A DNA stretch of 64,000 bases from Microbacterium sp. AK009 (GTDB lineage: Bacteria; Actinomycetota; Actinomycetes; Actinomycetales; Microbacteriaceae). This document shows, piece by piece, positions 1 through 7,493 of the stretch (position 1 is the first letter of the stretch; each line of letters begins with the position of its first letter). The translations under genes and the position numbers were made by a program. The notes under the pieces are model-generated. The model was not told the DNA's origin, did not search any database, and was given only the letters and a program-made list of their open reading frames with translations. The stretch covers positions 248,001 through 312,000 of the forward strand of contig NZ_JACCCG010000002.1 of NCBI RefSeq assembly GCF_013410955.1, given 5' to 3'.

Positions 1-425
1 ACGACCCGCGCGCCACCGTCGTCGCGCTGGCAGAGCGGCTGGGGCTGTCTCGCAACACCGTCCAGGCACGGATGTCACGGCTCGAGCGGACCGGCGTGTT
101 CCTCTCCTACGAACGCACGATCTCCCCCGAGGCTCTCGGCTTCCCGATCGAGGCGTTCCTGAGCGTCATCGTGCGTCAGGCCGACCTCCCCCGCATCACC
201 GCCGAGCTCGGACGCGTGCCCGAGATCGTGCAGGTGCACGGCCTCAGCGGCCAGGTCGACCTGCTGGTGCGCGTGGCGTGTCGCGACACACAGCACCTCT
301 TCGACACCGACGCCCGGATCCTCGCCATCGAAGGCGTCGAGCGCACCGAGACCTCCCTGGTCATGGGAGAGGTCATCGGCTACCGCGTAGGACCGCTCAT
401 GGAGCTGGCACGGCGGGACTCGTAG
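1..425 (+). CDS. Lrp/AsnC family transcriptional regulator (5' end outside window)
   Basis: The reading frame is already open at the window edge (first full codon at base 3), so only the last 140 residues are visible. The first part is the end of a winged helix-turn-helix (LGLSRNTVQARMSRLE), with the AsnC-type recognition helix. The rest matches the RAM/AsnC ligand-binding domain: a strand at SVIVRQADL, a conserved VHGLSGQVDLLVRVAC segment, and a C-terminal strand before the stop. Proteins of this family form dimers and octamers that sense amino acids and control their transport or metabolism. Its last 29 bases overlap the end of the convergent EamA transporter gene, a common target type for Lrp proteins, but control of that neighbour is only inference. 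The family call is secure; the effector is unknown. Confidence 0.9.
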   Translation, partial: DPRATVVALAERLGLSRNTVQARMSRLERTGVFLSYERTISPEALGFPIEAFLSVIVRQADLPRITAELGRVPEIVQVHGLSGQVDLLVRVACRDTQHLFDTDARILAIEGVERTETSLVMGEVIGYRVGPLMELARRDS

Positions 426-1401
426 CGGTGACTCCTCGCGCATCCGCCGTCGAGGCCGCATCGAGCCGGACGAGGATCACCCCGACGAGGATGAGCGCTC
501 CGCCGACGAACTGAACGGCCGCGGGGACCTCCGAGAGGAAGAGCCAGGCGAAGGCCAGGGCGAAGAGCACCTCGGACAGCCCGACGAAGGAGCCCACCCG
601 AGAGCCGATACGGGGCACAGCCATCACGCCGAGTCCGTAGCCGACCGTGGTCGCCACCGCGGCGACCCACAGCACCGGCACCCACCACATCACGTCCGCA
701 CCCGCAAGCGTCACCGTCACCGCAACCGCCTGGAACGGCAGGACACGTGTCACGCAGAGGGCCGCCATGACCAGGCTGCCGAACAGCAGGCCGGCGGCAG
801 CCAGGGCGAGGGGTGGAAGGTCGTCTCCGGCGCGCTCGGCGATGACGAAGTAGGCGCACACGCAGACTGCCGCACCGAGCGCGAACAGCACGCCGATCGG
901 GTCGAACGCGGCACCCGAGACGTCCACGACGAGCACCAGACCCACGACCGCCACGACCGACCCCGAGAGCACGAGGAACGACGGCCGTCGGCGGCTGCGG
1001 ATCCAGACCGCGACGACGAGCAGGACCGGGGCGAGGTACTGGATGAGAAGCGCCACCGCCACAGGCATCCGCTGCATCGCGGAGAAGAACAGCAGCTGGC
1101 ACCCCAACACGGGCATCAGTCCGAAGGCGACGACGAGGCGCCAGTGCCGGCGGACGAAGCCGCGCTGGCGACGGACCGCCACCACGAGCGCCGGGGAGAG
1201 CACGAGGGCGGCGACCCCCATCCGCACCAGGAGCGCGGCTCCGAGCGACCAGCCGGCCTCCAGCAGCGGCTTCATGAACGGCCCGCTCGAGGAGAACGCC
1301 AGCGCCGAGGCCAGCGCCATCACCAACCCCGTGGTGGCCGTCCGTGACGCGGTGGCGGGAACGCCGAGGGAGAGCACGGGCAGCGGCGCGGTCGCGGTCA
1401 T
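397..1401 (-). CDS. EamA/DMT-family inner-membrane exporter
   Basis: This 334-residue protein has about ten hydrophobic segments arranged as two EamA repeats (roughly residues 25-155 and 165-310), the usual plan of drug/metabolite transporters related to RhtA. Family members export amino acids, nucleobases or other small metabolites; the substrate cannot be read from sequence. The ATG at 1401 gives a normal-length N-terminus. The gene is divergent from the CGNR regulator gene. The shared promoter region holds a perfect 12-base palindrome that overlaps the best -10 for this gene (1450-1445, TAGTGT, 18 bases from a TTGACT -35 at 1474-1469). The 3' end overlaps the Lrp/AsnC gene by 29 bases. Control by the CGNR protein is inferred from layout only. 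Confidence 0.87.
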   Translation of the reverse strand: MTATAPLPVLSLGVPATASRTATTGLVMALASALAFSSSGPFMKPLLEAGWSLGAALLVRMGVAALVLSPALVVAVRRQRGFVRRHWRLVVAFGLMPVLGCQLLFFSAMQRMPVAVALLIQYLAPVLLVVAVWIRSRRRPSFLVLSGSVVAVVGLVLVVDVSGAAFDPIGVLFALGAAVCVCAYFVIAERAGDDLPPLALAAAGLLFGSLVMAALCVTRVLPFQAVAVTVTLAGADVMWWVPVLWVAAVATTVGYGLGVMAVPRIGSRVGSFVGLSEVLFALAFAWLFLSEVPAAVQFVGGALILVGVILVRLDAASTADARGVTATSPAVPAP

Positions 1402-1410
1402 CAGGTCATC

Positions 1411-1474
1411 CGATTGTCAGGAGTCAAGCATGCGTACACTGGTGACACTAGTGTCGGCGATCGTCAGGAGTCAA
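1411..1474. promoter_or_regulatory. Divergent promoter with palindromic operator and flanking direct repeats
   Basis: A perfect 12-base palindrome, GACACTAGTGTC, lies at 1444-1455. It is flanked by two near-identical 17-base direct repeats (1411-1427 and 1458-1474, cgatYgtcaggagtcaa, one mismatch) spaced 47 bases apart. The palindrome contains the -10 of the EamA gene. It also sits where the CGNR transcript would begin if TACACT (1435-1440) is that gene's -10. A bound protein could therefore block both genes. The second repeat also carries the CGNR ribosome binding site (caggag), and both repeats contain TTGACT on the minus strand. Confidence 0.55.
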
Positions 1475-1475
1475 C

Positions 1476-2039
1476 ATGGTCTTCATCCATGACACCGAGA
1501 ACAATCTGCGCGCCGCCGCGTACCTGGTCAACACCCTCCCCGGCGTGGGGGGTGACGACGCCGTAGACACCCTCACCACGCACGAGCAGTTCGACGAGTA
1601 CCTCCGGATCAACCCCTACACCGGCGTCATCCGTCGCGACGATGCCGAGCTCTCAGCGCTGCGCGCGGTGCGCCGCCCTCTGCAGGGGCTCTGGGACGTC
1701 GACCGGGACGGGGCCGTGCCCCTGGTCAACGAGATGCTGCAACGCGGACGCGCCCTCCCCCGCCTGATGAAGCACGACGGGATGGACTGGCACATCCATG
1801 CCACCTCGGACGATGCGCCCCTGGCGACGCGGGTGCTGGTCGAAGCCGCGATGGCCTTCGTGGATGTCATCCGCGCCGACGAGTACGACCGCGTACGACG
1901 GTGCGCGGCCGACGACTGCGACGGCGTCTACGTCGACTTCTCCAAGAACAAGTCCAAGCGCTACTGCGACACCGGCAATTGCGGCAATCGGATGAACGTC
2001 AACGCGTACCGGCAGCGGAAGGCGCGAGAAAGCGAGTGA
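1476..2039 (+). CDS. CGNR zinc-finger / ABATE-domain putative transcriptional regulator
   Basis: The 187-residue product has the two-part plan of this family: an N-terminal ABATE-type domain (about 1-130, starting HDTENNLRAAAYLVNT) and a C-terminal CGNR zinc finger. The finger has C143, C148, C164 and C169 as likely zinc ligands; the CGNR signature is residues 169-172 and is followed by the basic stretch typical of the family. These proteins are predicted DNA-binding regulators, often of small-molecule metabolism or export. The ATG at 1476 follows caggag with good spacing. The gene faces away from the EamA exporter across a palindromic operator, so it is the obvious candidate to bind there. 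Its 3' end overlaps the convergent hydrolase gene by 41 bases. Confidence 0.88.
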   Translation: MVFIHDTENNLRAAAYLVNTLPGVGGDDAVDTLTTHEQFDEYLRINPYTGVIRRDDAELSALRAVRRPLQGLWDVDRDGAVPLVNEMLQRGRALPRLMKHDGMDWHIHATSDDAPLATRVLVEAAMAFVDVIRADEYDRVRRCAADDCDGVYVDFSKNKSKRYCDTGNCGNRMNVNAYRQRKARESE

Positions 2040-2898
2040 TGGCCGCGGCCGCAGGCCCGGGTGTTTCGTAGTGGATGAGATGCCCCACCTCGGGGATCTC
2101 CACCGACTCCGCGTCAGGGAAGAGCGTCTGCAGCCGCCGCTGCGCGCTGAGGGGTGTGATGTCGTCGCGCTCGGCGACGATGAGGAGCGTCGGCTGGGTG
2201 ATCTCGGGCGCGAAGGCCCGGACATCGTTGCGGACGGACGTTTCGAAGGCCTCGCGGAGCACATCGCGGTCGGCGAAGCGGGAGAAGTACCGGTCGTGCT
2301 GGTCGTGGATGTAGCGGCGCAGATCACGCCGGCGCGTCTTGGCCATCGCCACGCTCATCCCGCGGACGATCGCACGCTGCCGCAGCACCCATTCCCCGGC
2401 TCGCCGCGGCAACCGGGCGCCCATCCGGTAATACAGCACCGCAAGACGGGTGAGGACGCCACGGGGTCCCTCCAGCGCCGGTGCGCCGATCGGGTTGATG
2501 AGGATGAGCCGGGATGTGGGAAGCCCGGCGGCCACCGCCGCTGAAGCGACGATCGAGCCGAACGAGTGGCCCAGGATCACCGCCTCCGGGGCGAGGGTCG
2601 CATGCACCTCGGTGAGCCAGGCGCGGTAGGCGTCGATGTCGTGCCGGCGTCCGGGGAGCGGGCTGGAGTCGCCGAAACCGGGGAGGTCGGGAACGATCAC
2701 GCGCAGATCGGGAAGAAGCCCGACGATCGCGGCCAGCCCATGATGGTCGCCGCGGAACCCGTGCACCGCGAGCACCGTGACCGCGGCGTCGGCGGGCCCG
2801 TACGTCCAGTAGGCGGTCTGACCGCCGAGGATCTCGACCCGATCTCCCCCGGGGGTGAGGGCATGCGGGGCGGGTACCTCGGGGTGCGGGATCGACAC
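1999..2898 (-). CDS. Alpha/beta-fold hydrolase
   Basis: A 299-residue alpha/beta hydrolase. The oxyanion HG motif is at residues 46-47 (AVHGFRG), the nucleophile elbow GHSFGS has S112, the acid is in AERDDITP (D245 or D246), and the catalytic histidine is H273 in EVGHLIHYE. A lid-like insertion covers about residues 140-220. There is no signal peptide, so it should act in the cytoplasm. The substrate is unknown; the fold covers esterases, lipases and C-C hydrolases. The start is GTG at 2898, only five bases after a TAGACT hexamer, so the message may be leaderless. The gene is divergent from the exonuclease gene. Confidence 0.85.
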   Translation of the reverse strand: MSIPHPEVPAPHALTPGGDRVEILGGQTAYWTYGPADAAVTVLAVHGFRGDHHGLAAIVGLLPDLRVIVPDLPGFGDSSPLPGRRHDIDAYRAWLTEVHATLAPEAVILGHSFGSIVASAAVAAGLPTSRLILINPIGAPALEGPRGVLTRLAVLYYRMGARLPRRAGEWVLRQRAIVRGMSVAMAKTRRRDLRRYIHDQHDRYFSRFADRDVLREAFETSVRNDVRAFAPEITQPTLLIVAERDDITPLSAQRRLQTLFPDAESVEIPEVGHLIHYETPGPAAAAITRFLAPSAAGTR

Positions 2899-2903
2899 GT
2901 TCG

Positions 2904-2909
2904 AGTCTA
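2904..2909 (-). promoter_or_regulatory. Probable -10 of a leaderless promoter for the hydrolase gene
   Basis: TAGACT on the minus strand, five bases before the GTG at 2898; transcription would start at or beside the start codon. There is no Shine-Dalgarno sequence. Confidence 0.5.
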
Positions 2910-2937
2910 ACCGGCGGCCGATGTCGGCACCGGCGCG

Positions 2938-2943
2938 TACGGT
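2938..2943 (+). promoter_or_regulatory. Probable -10 of a near-leaderless promoter for the exonuclease gene
   Basis: TACGGT, eight bases before the ATG at 2952. A short GGAG also lies in the spacer, so a leader of one or two bases cannot be excluded. Confidence 0.45.
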
Positions 2944-2951
2944 GCGGAGCC

Positions 2952-3707
2952 ATGACGAACCCTCGCCCCGCTCCCGAACTCCCCGCGTCGACTCCGGCCC
3001 CCCTCGGCGGCGATCCCCCGCCGTGGCTGCGCGTCGTGGGTGTGTTCGACCTCGAGACCACGGGGATCGACGTGCGCACCGACAGGGTGGTCACCGCTCA
3101 CGTCGGGTTGCTGGATGCCGCGGGGAGGGCGGTCTGCGGTCGGTCGTGGCGAGCCGATCCGGGCGTGGAGATCCCCGCGGCGGCGACGGCCGTGCATGGG
3201 ATCTCCACCGCCGAGGCCCGCGCCACCGGCCGCCCCGCGGCGGAGGTCGTCGCCGAGGTCGTCGGGTGTCTCCGCGGCATCCTCGATGCGGGCATCCCGG
3301 TGGTGGCCTACAACGCCGCCTACGACTTCTCGCTGCTGCGTCACGAGGCCCTGCGTCACGGCGTCGTGCCGTTGGAGCACCCGAGTCCGGTCTTCGATCC
3401 GCTCGTCATCGACCGGCACTTCGATCGCTACCGGCGGGGGAAGCGAACGCTCACCAGGGTCGCCGAGCACTACGCCGTCCGCCTCGACGGGGCGCATGAA
3501 GCGGCCGCCGACGCACGGGCGGCAGGACGCGTGGCGCAGGCGCTCGCCCGGCGCTACCGCGGCCTCCTGCCCCCGACGGCTCGCCAGATCCACGTCGAAC
3601 AGATCGCGTGGGCACGTGATCAGGCGGCCAGCCTCACCGAATACTTCGTGAGCATCGGACGCATCGACCCGCGCGCGCCGGTCGACGGCACGTGGCCGGT
3701 GCGATGA
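2952..3707 (+). CDS. DEDDh 3'-5' exonuclease (DnaQ/epsilon-like)
   Basis: The 251-residue protein has all three exonuclease motifs: ExoI FDLETTG with D33 and E35, ExoII NAAYDFSLL with D125, and ExoIII GAHEAAADARA with H182 and D187. These five residues coordinate two metal ions for 3'-5' hydrolysis of DNA or RNA, so the enzyme should be active. It resembles the stand-alone epsilon-like exonucleases common in actinobacteria rather than RNase T or oligoribonuclease. The first 25 residues are proline-rich and poorly ordered. A strong hairpin terminator begins five bases after the stop. Its place in proofreading, repair or end trimming is not shown by its neighbours. Confidence 0.9.
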   Translation: MTNPRPAPELPASTPAPLGGDPPPWLRVVGVFDLETTGIDVRTDRVVTAHVGLLDAAGRAVCGRSWRADPGVEIPAAATAVHGISTAEARATGRPAAEVVAEVVGCLRGILDAGIPVVAYNAAYDFSLLRHEALRHGVVPLEHPSPVFDPLVIDRHFDRYRRGKRTLTRVAEHYAVRLDGAHEAAADARAAGRVAQALARRYRGLLPPTARQIHVEQIAWARDQAASLTEYFVSIGRIDPRAPVDGTWPVR

Positions 3708-3711
3708 CGCG

Positions 3712-3743
3712 AAAAAGCCTCCGACCGCGGTCGGAGGCTTTTT
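3712..3743. terminator. Bidirectional intrinsic terminator
   Basis: A 32-base perfect palindrome whose outer ends are AAAAA and TTTTT around a GC-rich stem. It gives a U-run on either strand, so it can end both the exonuclease transcript (plus) and the convergent rpmE2 transcript (minus). Confidence 0.9.
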
Positions 3744-3753
3744 CGGCGTGGGC

Positions 3754-4005
3754 TCAGCGGCCGCCGAAGTTCTTGAAGCGCTGGTTGAACTTCTCGACGC
3801 GACCGGCCGAGTCGAGGATGCGCTGCTTGCCCGTGTAGAACGGGTGCGAAGCCGACGAGATCTCGACGTCGATGACGGGGTACTCGACACCATCGAGCTC
3901 GATCGTCTTGTCGCTGGTGACGGTGGAACGGGTGAGGAAGGTCTCGCCCGAGCCGAGGTCGCGGAACACGACAGCGCGGTAGTCGGGGTGGATGTCAGTC
4001 TTCAT
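3754..4005 (-). CDS. rpmE2: 50S ribosomal protein L31, type B (cysteine-free)
   Basis: The 83-residue protein begins [14 protein letters not shown] and matches L31 type B. It has no cysteine at all, so it cannot hold the zinc that the C+ form (type A) binds. In many bacteria this form replaces zinc-containing L31 when zinc is scarce, often under Zur control. I see no clear Zur box upstream, so zinc control is not supported here. The ATG at 4005 has an AAGGA ribosome binding site seven bases upstream; an in-frame ATG further upstream has none and would add an unrelated tail. It ends at the shared bidirectional terminator. Confidence 0.95.
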   Translation of the reverse strand: MKTDIHPDYRAVVFRDLGSGETFLTRSTVTSDKTIELDGVEYPVIDVEISSASHPFYTGKQRILDSAGRVEKFNQRFKNFGGR

Positions 4006-4121
4006 GGGAATCCTTGCGGGAGCGACGGAAAGTCTGTTGTGCGAGAGCACCAGCGAGCGAGTCTACCAGGCGTCGGCCCGGACCACCGAACCGGTCGCCA
4101 CGGGGGACGGACGCGAGATCG

Positions 4122-4907
4122 TCATCGCGCAGCGCGCGCGGTGAAGCGCCCGTCCTCTTCACGGAGTGCGATCGGCGTGCCGAAGGTCTCCGTCAGCGAT
4201 TCCGCTGTCAGCGCTTCGGCCAGCGGTCCCGCCGCGACGAGGCGCCCCTCGCGGAGCAGAAGCACGTGTGTGAAGCCCACGGGGATCTCCTCGACGTGAT
4301 GCGTGACCATCACCATCGCCGGCGTGGTCGGTGCCTGTGCGTACCCGCCGAGGAGCGTCAGCAGCTCTTCTCGGGCGCCGAGGTCCAAGCTGGCGGTCGG
4401 CTCGTCCAGAAGGAGCAGCTCCGGGTCGGTCATGATCGAGCGGGCGATCTGCACGCGCTTCTGCTCGCCGTCCGACAGCGTGCCGAACGTGCGATCGGCC
4501 AGCTCTTCCAGACGCCACTCGGCGAGGACACGGAGCGCTCGACGCTCGTCGATGTCCTCGTAGTCCTCACGCCAGCGACCGACGACGGAGAACGCCGCCG
4601 TCAGAACGACGTTCAGAACGGTCTCCTCGGCGGGGATCCGCCGCGCCATGGCGCTGGAGGCGAACCCGATGCGCGGACGCAGTTCGAAGACATCCGTCCG
4701 ACCGAGGCGTTCGCCGAGGATCGTGACCGCACCGGAGGTCGGGTGGATCAGGGTGTCCGCGAGCTGCAGGATCGTGGTCTTCCCCGCGCCGTTCGGGCCG
4801 AGCACCACCCATCGCTGATCATCGCTGACCTCCCAGTCGAGGTGATCGACGATGTCACGGGCGTTCCTGCGGACGACGACGTCGGAGAACTCCAGCACCT
4901 GCGGCAT
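4122..4907 (-). CDS. ABC transporter ATP-binding protein without a local permease
   Basis: A single nucleotide-binding domain of 261 residues. Walker A is GPNGAGKT (37-44), the signature is the variant LSDGE, Walker B ends LLLLDEPTASLD, and the switch histidine lies in VMVTHHVEE. The layout resembles YlmA/ModF-like ATPases rather than the longer drug exporters. There is no membrane or binding-protein gene next to it, so it either serves a permease encoded elsewhere or does a non-transport job. The ATG at 4907 sits six bases after TAGGCT, so the gene probably has its own leaderless promoter and is not in an operon with glgA behind it. Confidence 0.85.
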   Translation of the reverse strand: MPQVLEFSDVVVRRNARDIVDHLDWEVSDDQRWVVLGPNGAGKTTILQLADTLIHPTSGAVTILGERLGRTDVFELRPRIGFASSAMARRIPAEETVLNVVLTAAFSVVGRWREDYEDIDERRALRVLAEWRLEELADRTFGTLSDGEQKRVQIARSIMTDPELLLLDEPTASLDLGAREELLTLLGGYAQAPTTPAMVMVTHHVEEIPVGFTHVLLLREGRLVAAGPLAEALTAESLTETFGTPIALREEDGRFTARAAR

Positions 4908-4913
4908 GAGCCC

Positions 4914-4919
4914 AGCCTA
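4914..4919 (-). promoter_or_regulatory. Probable -10 of a leaderless promoter for the ABC ATPase gene
   Basis: TAGGCT on the minus strand, exactly six bases before the ATG at 4907, with no Shine-Dalgarno sequence between. Confidence 0.55.
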
Positions 4920-4937
4920 TCGGCCGGGCGTCGGCCG

Positions 4938-6143
4938 TCACGGCGCCGCGGCGACCTCACGGTACAGAGCCGCCGTCTGGGCGGCGATGCTCTGCCAGCT
5001 GAACTCGGAGATCGCCCGGTGGCGCCCCGCCTCCCCCCACGCACGGGCGCGGGTGGGGTCGCTGACGACGTCGGTGAGAGCGGCGGCGAGGTCGTCGACG
5101 AACCGGTCGGGATCCAGGGGGGTTCCCGTGCCGTCATCCATCTGCTCGATCGGCACGAGCCGGCCGGTGACCCCGTCGACGACGACCTCGGGGATGCCGC
5201 CGGTGGCGGTGCCGACGACCGCGGCGCCGCACGCCATCGCCTCGAGGTTCACGATTCCGAGCGGCTCGTACACCGAGGGGCAGACGAAGGCCGTCGCGGC
5301 GGTGAGCACCGTGCACAGCTCGTGGCGCGAGAGCAGGCGGTCGAGCCACACCACGGCGTCGCGCGTCTCCTGAAGGCCTCGGACGAGCTCCTCCACCTCG
5401 GCCATGATCTGCGGGGTGTCGGGGGCCCCGGCGCACAGCACGAGCTGCACCTCCGGCGGCAGCTGGGCCGCAGCGCGCAGAAGATACGGCAGGCCCTTCT
5501 GACGGGTGATGCGGCCGACGAAGACCACCGAGGGCCGCGCCGGGTCGACGCCCAGTCGCGCCAGGAGGGGATCGTCCGTCACCGGGTGCCAGGAATCGGT
5601 GTCGATTCCGTTGTAGATGACCCGGACCTTCGCCGGATCCACCGCAGGGTAGCTGCGGAGGATGTCGGCACGCATGCCGTCGCTCACCGCCACGATCGCC
5701 GCCGCGTGCTCGTAGGCGACCTTCTCCACCCAGCTCGACACCGCGTACCCCCCGCCGAGCTGCTCTGCCTTCCACGGTCGAAGCGGCTCGAGGCTGTGAG
5801 CGGTGAGCACGTGCGGAATGCCGTGCAGGAGCGAGGAGAGGTGGCCGGCGAAGTTGGCGTACCAGGTGTGGCTGTGCACGACGTCGGCGCCGGCGACATC
5901 CGACACGATCTCGAGGTCGGTGCCCAGGGTCTGCACGGCGGCGTTGGCGGCGGTGAGCTCCGCCGGCACGCGGTACGAGGTCGTGCCGGGCTCGTCTCGG
6001 TCGGCTCCGAAAGCGCGCACGCGCACATCCACCGGGGATCGGGTGCCCCCGTCTCGCAGCGCGCGGACCAGTTCGGTCACGTGCACCCCGGCGCCCCCGT
6101 AGATCTCCGGCGGGTACTCCTTGGTGATCATGTCGACGCGCAT
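4938..6143 (-). CDS. glgA: Glycogen synthase / alpha-maltose-1-phosphate synthase, GT4 family
   Basis: A 401-residue GT-B glycosyltransferase. The N-terminus MRVDMITKEYPPEIYGGAG and the SVYEPLGIVNLEAMACG donor-site motif match the short actinobacterial GlgA type. Bacterial starch-synthase-type GlgA is longer and belongs to GT5. In mycobacteria the closest characterised relative (Rv1212c) makes alpha-maltose-1-phosphate from ADP-glucose and glucose-1-phosphate and is called GlgM, so this enzyme may do the same. The divergent neighbour glgC makes the ADP-glucose donor. The ATG at 6143 follows a TAGGTT hexamer by seven bases; an upstream in-frame ATG would start ahead of that promoter. Confidence 0.9.
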   Translation of the reverse strand: MRVDMITKEYPPEIYGGAGVHVTELVRALRDGGTRSPVDVRVRAFGADRDEPGTTSYRVPAELTAANAAVQTLGTDLEIVSDVAGADVVHSHTWYANFAGHLSSLLHGIPHVLTAHSLEPLRPWKAEQLGGGYAVSSWVEKVAYEHAAAIVAVSDGMRADILRSYPAVDPAKVRVIYNGIDTDSWHPVTDDPLLARLGVDPARPSVVFVGRITRQKGLPYLLRAAAQLPPEVQLVLCAGAPDTPQIMAEVEELVRGLQETRDAVVWLDRLLSRHELCTVLTAATAFVCPSVYEPLGIVNLEAMACGAAVVGTATGGIPEVVVDGVTGRLVPIEQMDDGTGTPLDPDRFVDDLAAALTDVVSDPTRARAWGEAGRHRAISEFSWQSIAAQTAALYREVAAAP

Positions 6144-6150
6144 GGCACGA

Positions 6151-6156
6151 AACCTA
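6151..6156 (-). promoter_or_regulatory. Probable -10 of a leaderless promoter for glgA
   Basis: TAGGTT on the minus strand, seven bases before the ATG at 6143. It lies back to back with the glgC promoter in a 77-base spacer. Confidence 0.5.
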
Positions 6157-6208
6157 GTACACGCAGGCATCTGTGGACAGTCACTGGGTTCCGGCGCGAA
6201 ACCGGGCC

Positions 6209-6214
6209 TAGGGT
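6209..6214 (+). promoter_or_regulatory. Probable -10 of a leaderless promoter for glgC
   Basis: TAGGGT, exactly six bases before the ATG at 6221. Confidence 0.55.
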
Positions 6215-6220
6215 GGTGCC

Positions 6221-7465
6221 ATGCCTGCAGCGCCGAAGGTCTTCGGAATCATCCTCGCCGGCGGCGAGGGGAAGCGACTCATGCCCCTGACCGCCGACCG
6301 CGCCAAGCCCGCCGTGCCGTTCGGCGGTCAGTACCGGCTCATCGACTTCGCGATATCGAACCTGATCAACTCGGGGCTCCGGCAGATCGTCGTCCTGACC
6401 CAGTACAAGTCCCACAGCCTCGACCGTCACGTCTCCCAGACCTGGCGGATGTCCGCCCTGCTGGATTCGTACGTCGCCTCCGTCCCCGCGCAGCAGCGGC
6501 TGGGGAAGCGATGGTTCTCGGGGTCGGCGGACGCCATCCTGCAGAGCCTGAATCTCATCAACGACGAACAGCCCGACATCGTCATCGTGATCGGTGCCGA
6601 CCATGTGTACCGCATGGACTTCCGGCAGATGCTCGCCGCGCACATCGAGTCCGGCGCCCGGGCGACGGTGGCCGGCATCCGCCAGCCGATCTCCCTGGCC
6701 GACCAGTTCGGCGTCATCGACGTCGATCCCGACGACCCGAGCCGCATCCGCGACTTCCTCGAGAAGCCGCAGCACCCGGAGGGGCTGGCCGACGCACCCG
6801 ACCAGGTCCTGGCGTCCATGGGCAACTACATCTTCGACGCCGACGCGCTGATCGAGGCGGTCGAGGCCGACGGCGAGATCCCGACCTCCAACCACGACAT
6901 GGGTGGCGATATCGTCCCCTACTTCGTCGGCCGCGGCGAAGCGGGCGTCTACGACATGGTCCGCAACGACGTGCCGGGCTCGACCGATCGCGACCGGTCG
7001 TACTGGCGCGACGTCGGAACCATCGATTCGTTCTTCGAGGCCCACCAGGATCTCATCTCGACGCTGCCCGTCTTCAACCTGTACAACATGCAGTGGCCGA
7101 TCCACTCGCAGGCGGTCAACTCGCCGCCGGCGAAGTTCGTGCGGGACTCGGTGGGCCGGATCGGCAACTCCATCGATTCGATCGTCTCGCTCGGTTCGGT
7201 CCTTTCGGGGACCCATCTCGAGCGCAGCGTGGTCGGTCCGTGGACGCTCGCCGCGGGGGGCTCGACGATCACCGATGCGGTGCTGTTCGACCACGTGCAC
7301 GTCGGTGCCGGTGCGAGGATCCATCGCGCCATCCTCGACAAGAACGTCGTCATGGCCGACGGCGCCACCGTGGGAGTCGACCGCGAACGCGACCTCGCCC
7401 GCGGATTCACCGTGACCGACAGCGGGATCACGGTGGTCGGCAAGGGAGTCTTCGTCGATCGGTGA
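6221..7465 (+). CDS. glgC: Glucose-1-phosphate adenylyltransferase (ADP-glucose pyrophosphorylase)
   Basis: The enzyme makes ADP-glucose from glucose-1-phosphate and ATP, the committed step of glycogen (and here perhaps maltose-1-phosphate) synthesis. The 414-residue length is normal. The nucleotidyltransferase start [15 protein letters not shown], the [15 protein letters not shown] segment, the [10 protein letters not shown] catalytic region and the FLEKP sugar-phosphate motif are all present. The C-terminal part (from about residue 300) is the left-handed beta-helix. The gene is divergent from glgA and the 77-base spacer carries both promoters. It is followed closely by serB, which has its own promoter-like hexamer. 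Confidence 0.97.
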   Translation: MPAAPKVFGIILAGGEGKRLMPLTADRAKPAVPFGGQYRLIDFAISNLINSGLRQIVVLTQYKSHSLDRHVSQTWRMSALLDSYVASVPAQQRLGKRWFSGSADAILQSLNLINDEQPDIVIVIGADHVYRMDFRQMLAAHIESGARATVAGIRQPISLADQFGVIDVDPDDPSRIRDFLEKPQHPEGLADAPDQVLASMGNYIFDADALIEAVEADGEIPTSNHDMGGDIVPYFVGRGEAGVYDMVRNDVPGSTDRDRSYWRDVGTIDSFFEAHQDLISTLPVFNLYNMQWPIHSQAVNSPPAKFVRDSVGRIGNSIDSIVSLGSVLSGTHLERSVVGPWTLAAGGSTITDAVLFDHVHVGAGARIHRAILDKNVVMADGATVGVDRERDLARGFTVTDSGITVVGKGVFVDR

Positions 7466-7481
7466 CCCCGTCCCCCGCCGC

Positions 7482-7487
7482 TACGGT
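7482..7487 (+). promoter_or_regulatory. Probable -10 of a leaderless promoter for serB
   Basis: TACGGT, exactly six bases before the GTG at 7494. The spacer is GGAGAG, which could also act as a very close ribosome binding site. Confidence 0.45.
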
Positions 7488-7493
7488 GGAGAG

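Noticed and set aside
2890..2907. Possible LexA/SOS box near the start of the first hydrolase (TCGACACGTTCGA)
   Set aside because: The actinobacterial box is TCGAAC-N4-GTTCGA; here the half-sites do not have the right spacing or the full left half, and neither neighbouring gene is an SOS gene.
4006..4120. Zur box ahead of the cysteine-free L31 gene
   Set aside because: I looked for a TGA(A/T)AATGATTTTCA-like palindrome and found none, so zinc control is not supported by sequence.
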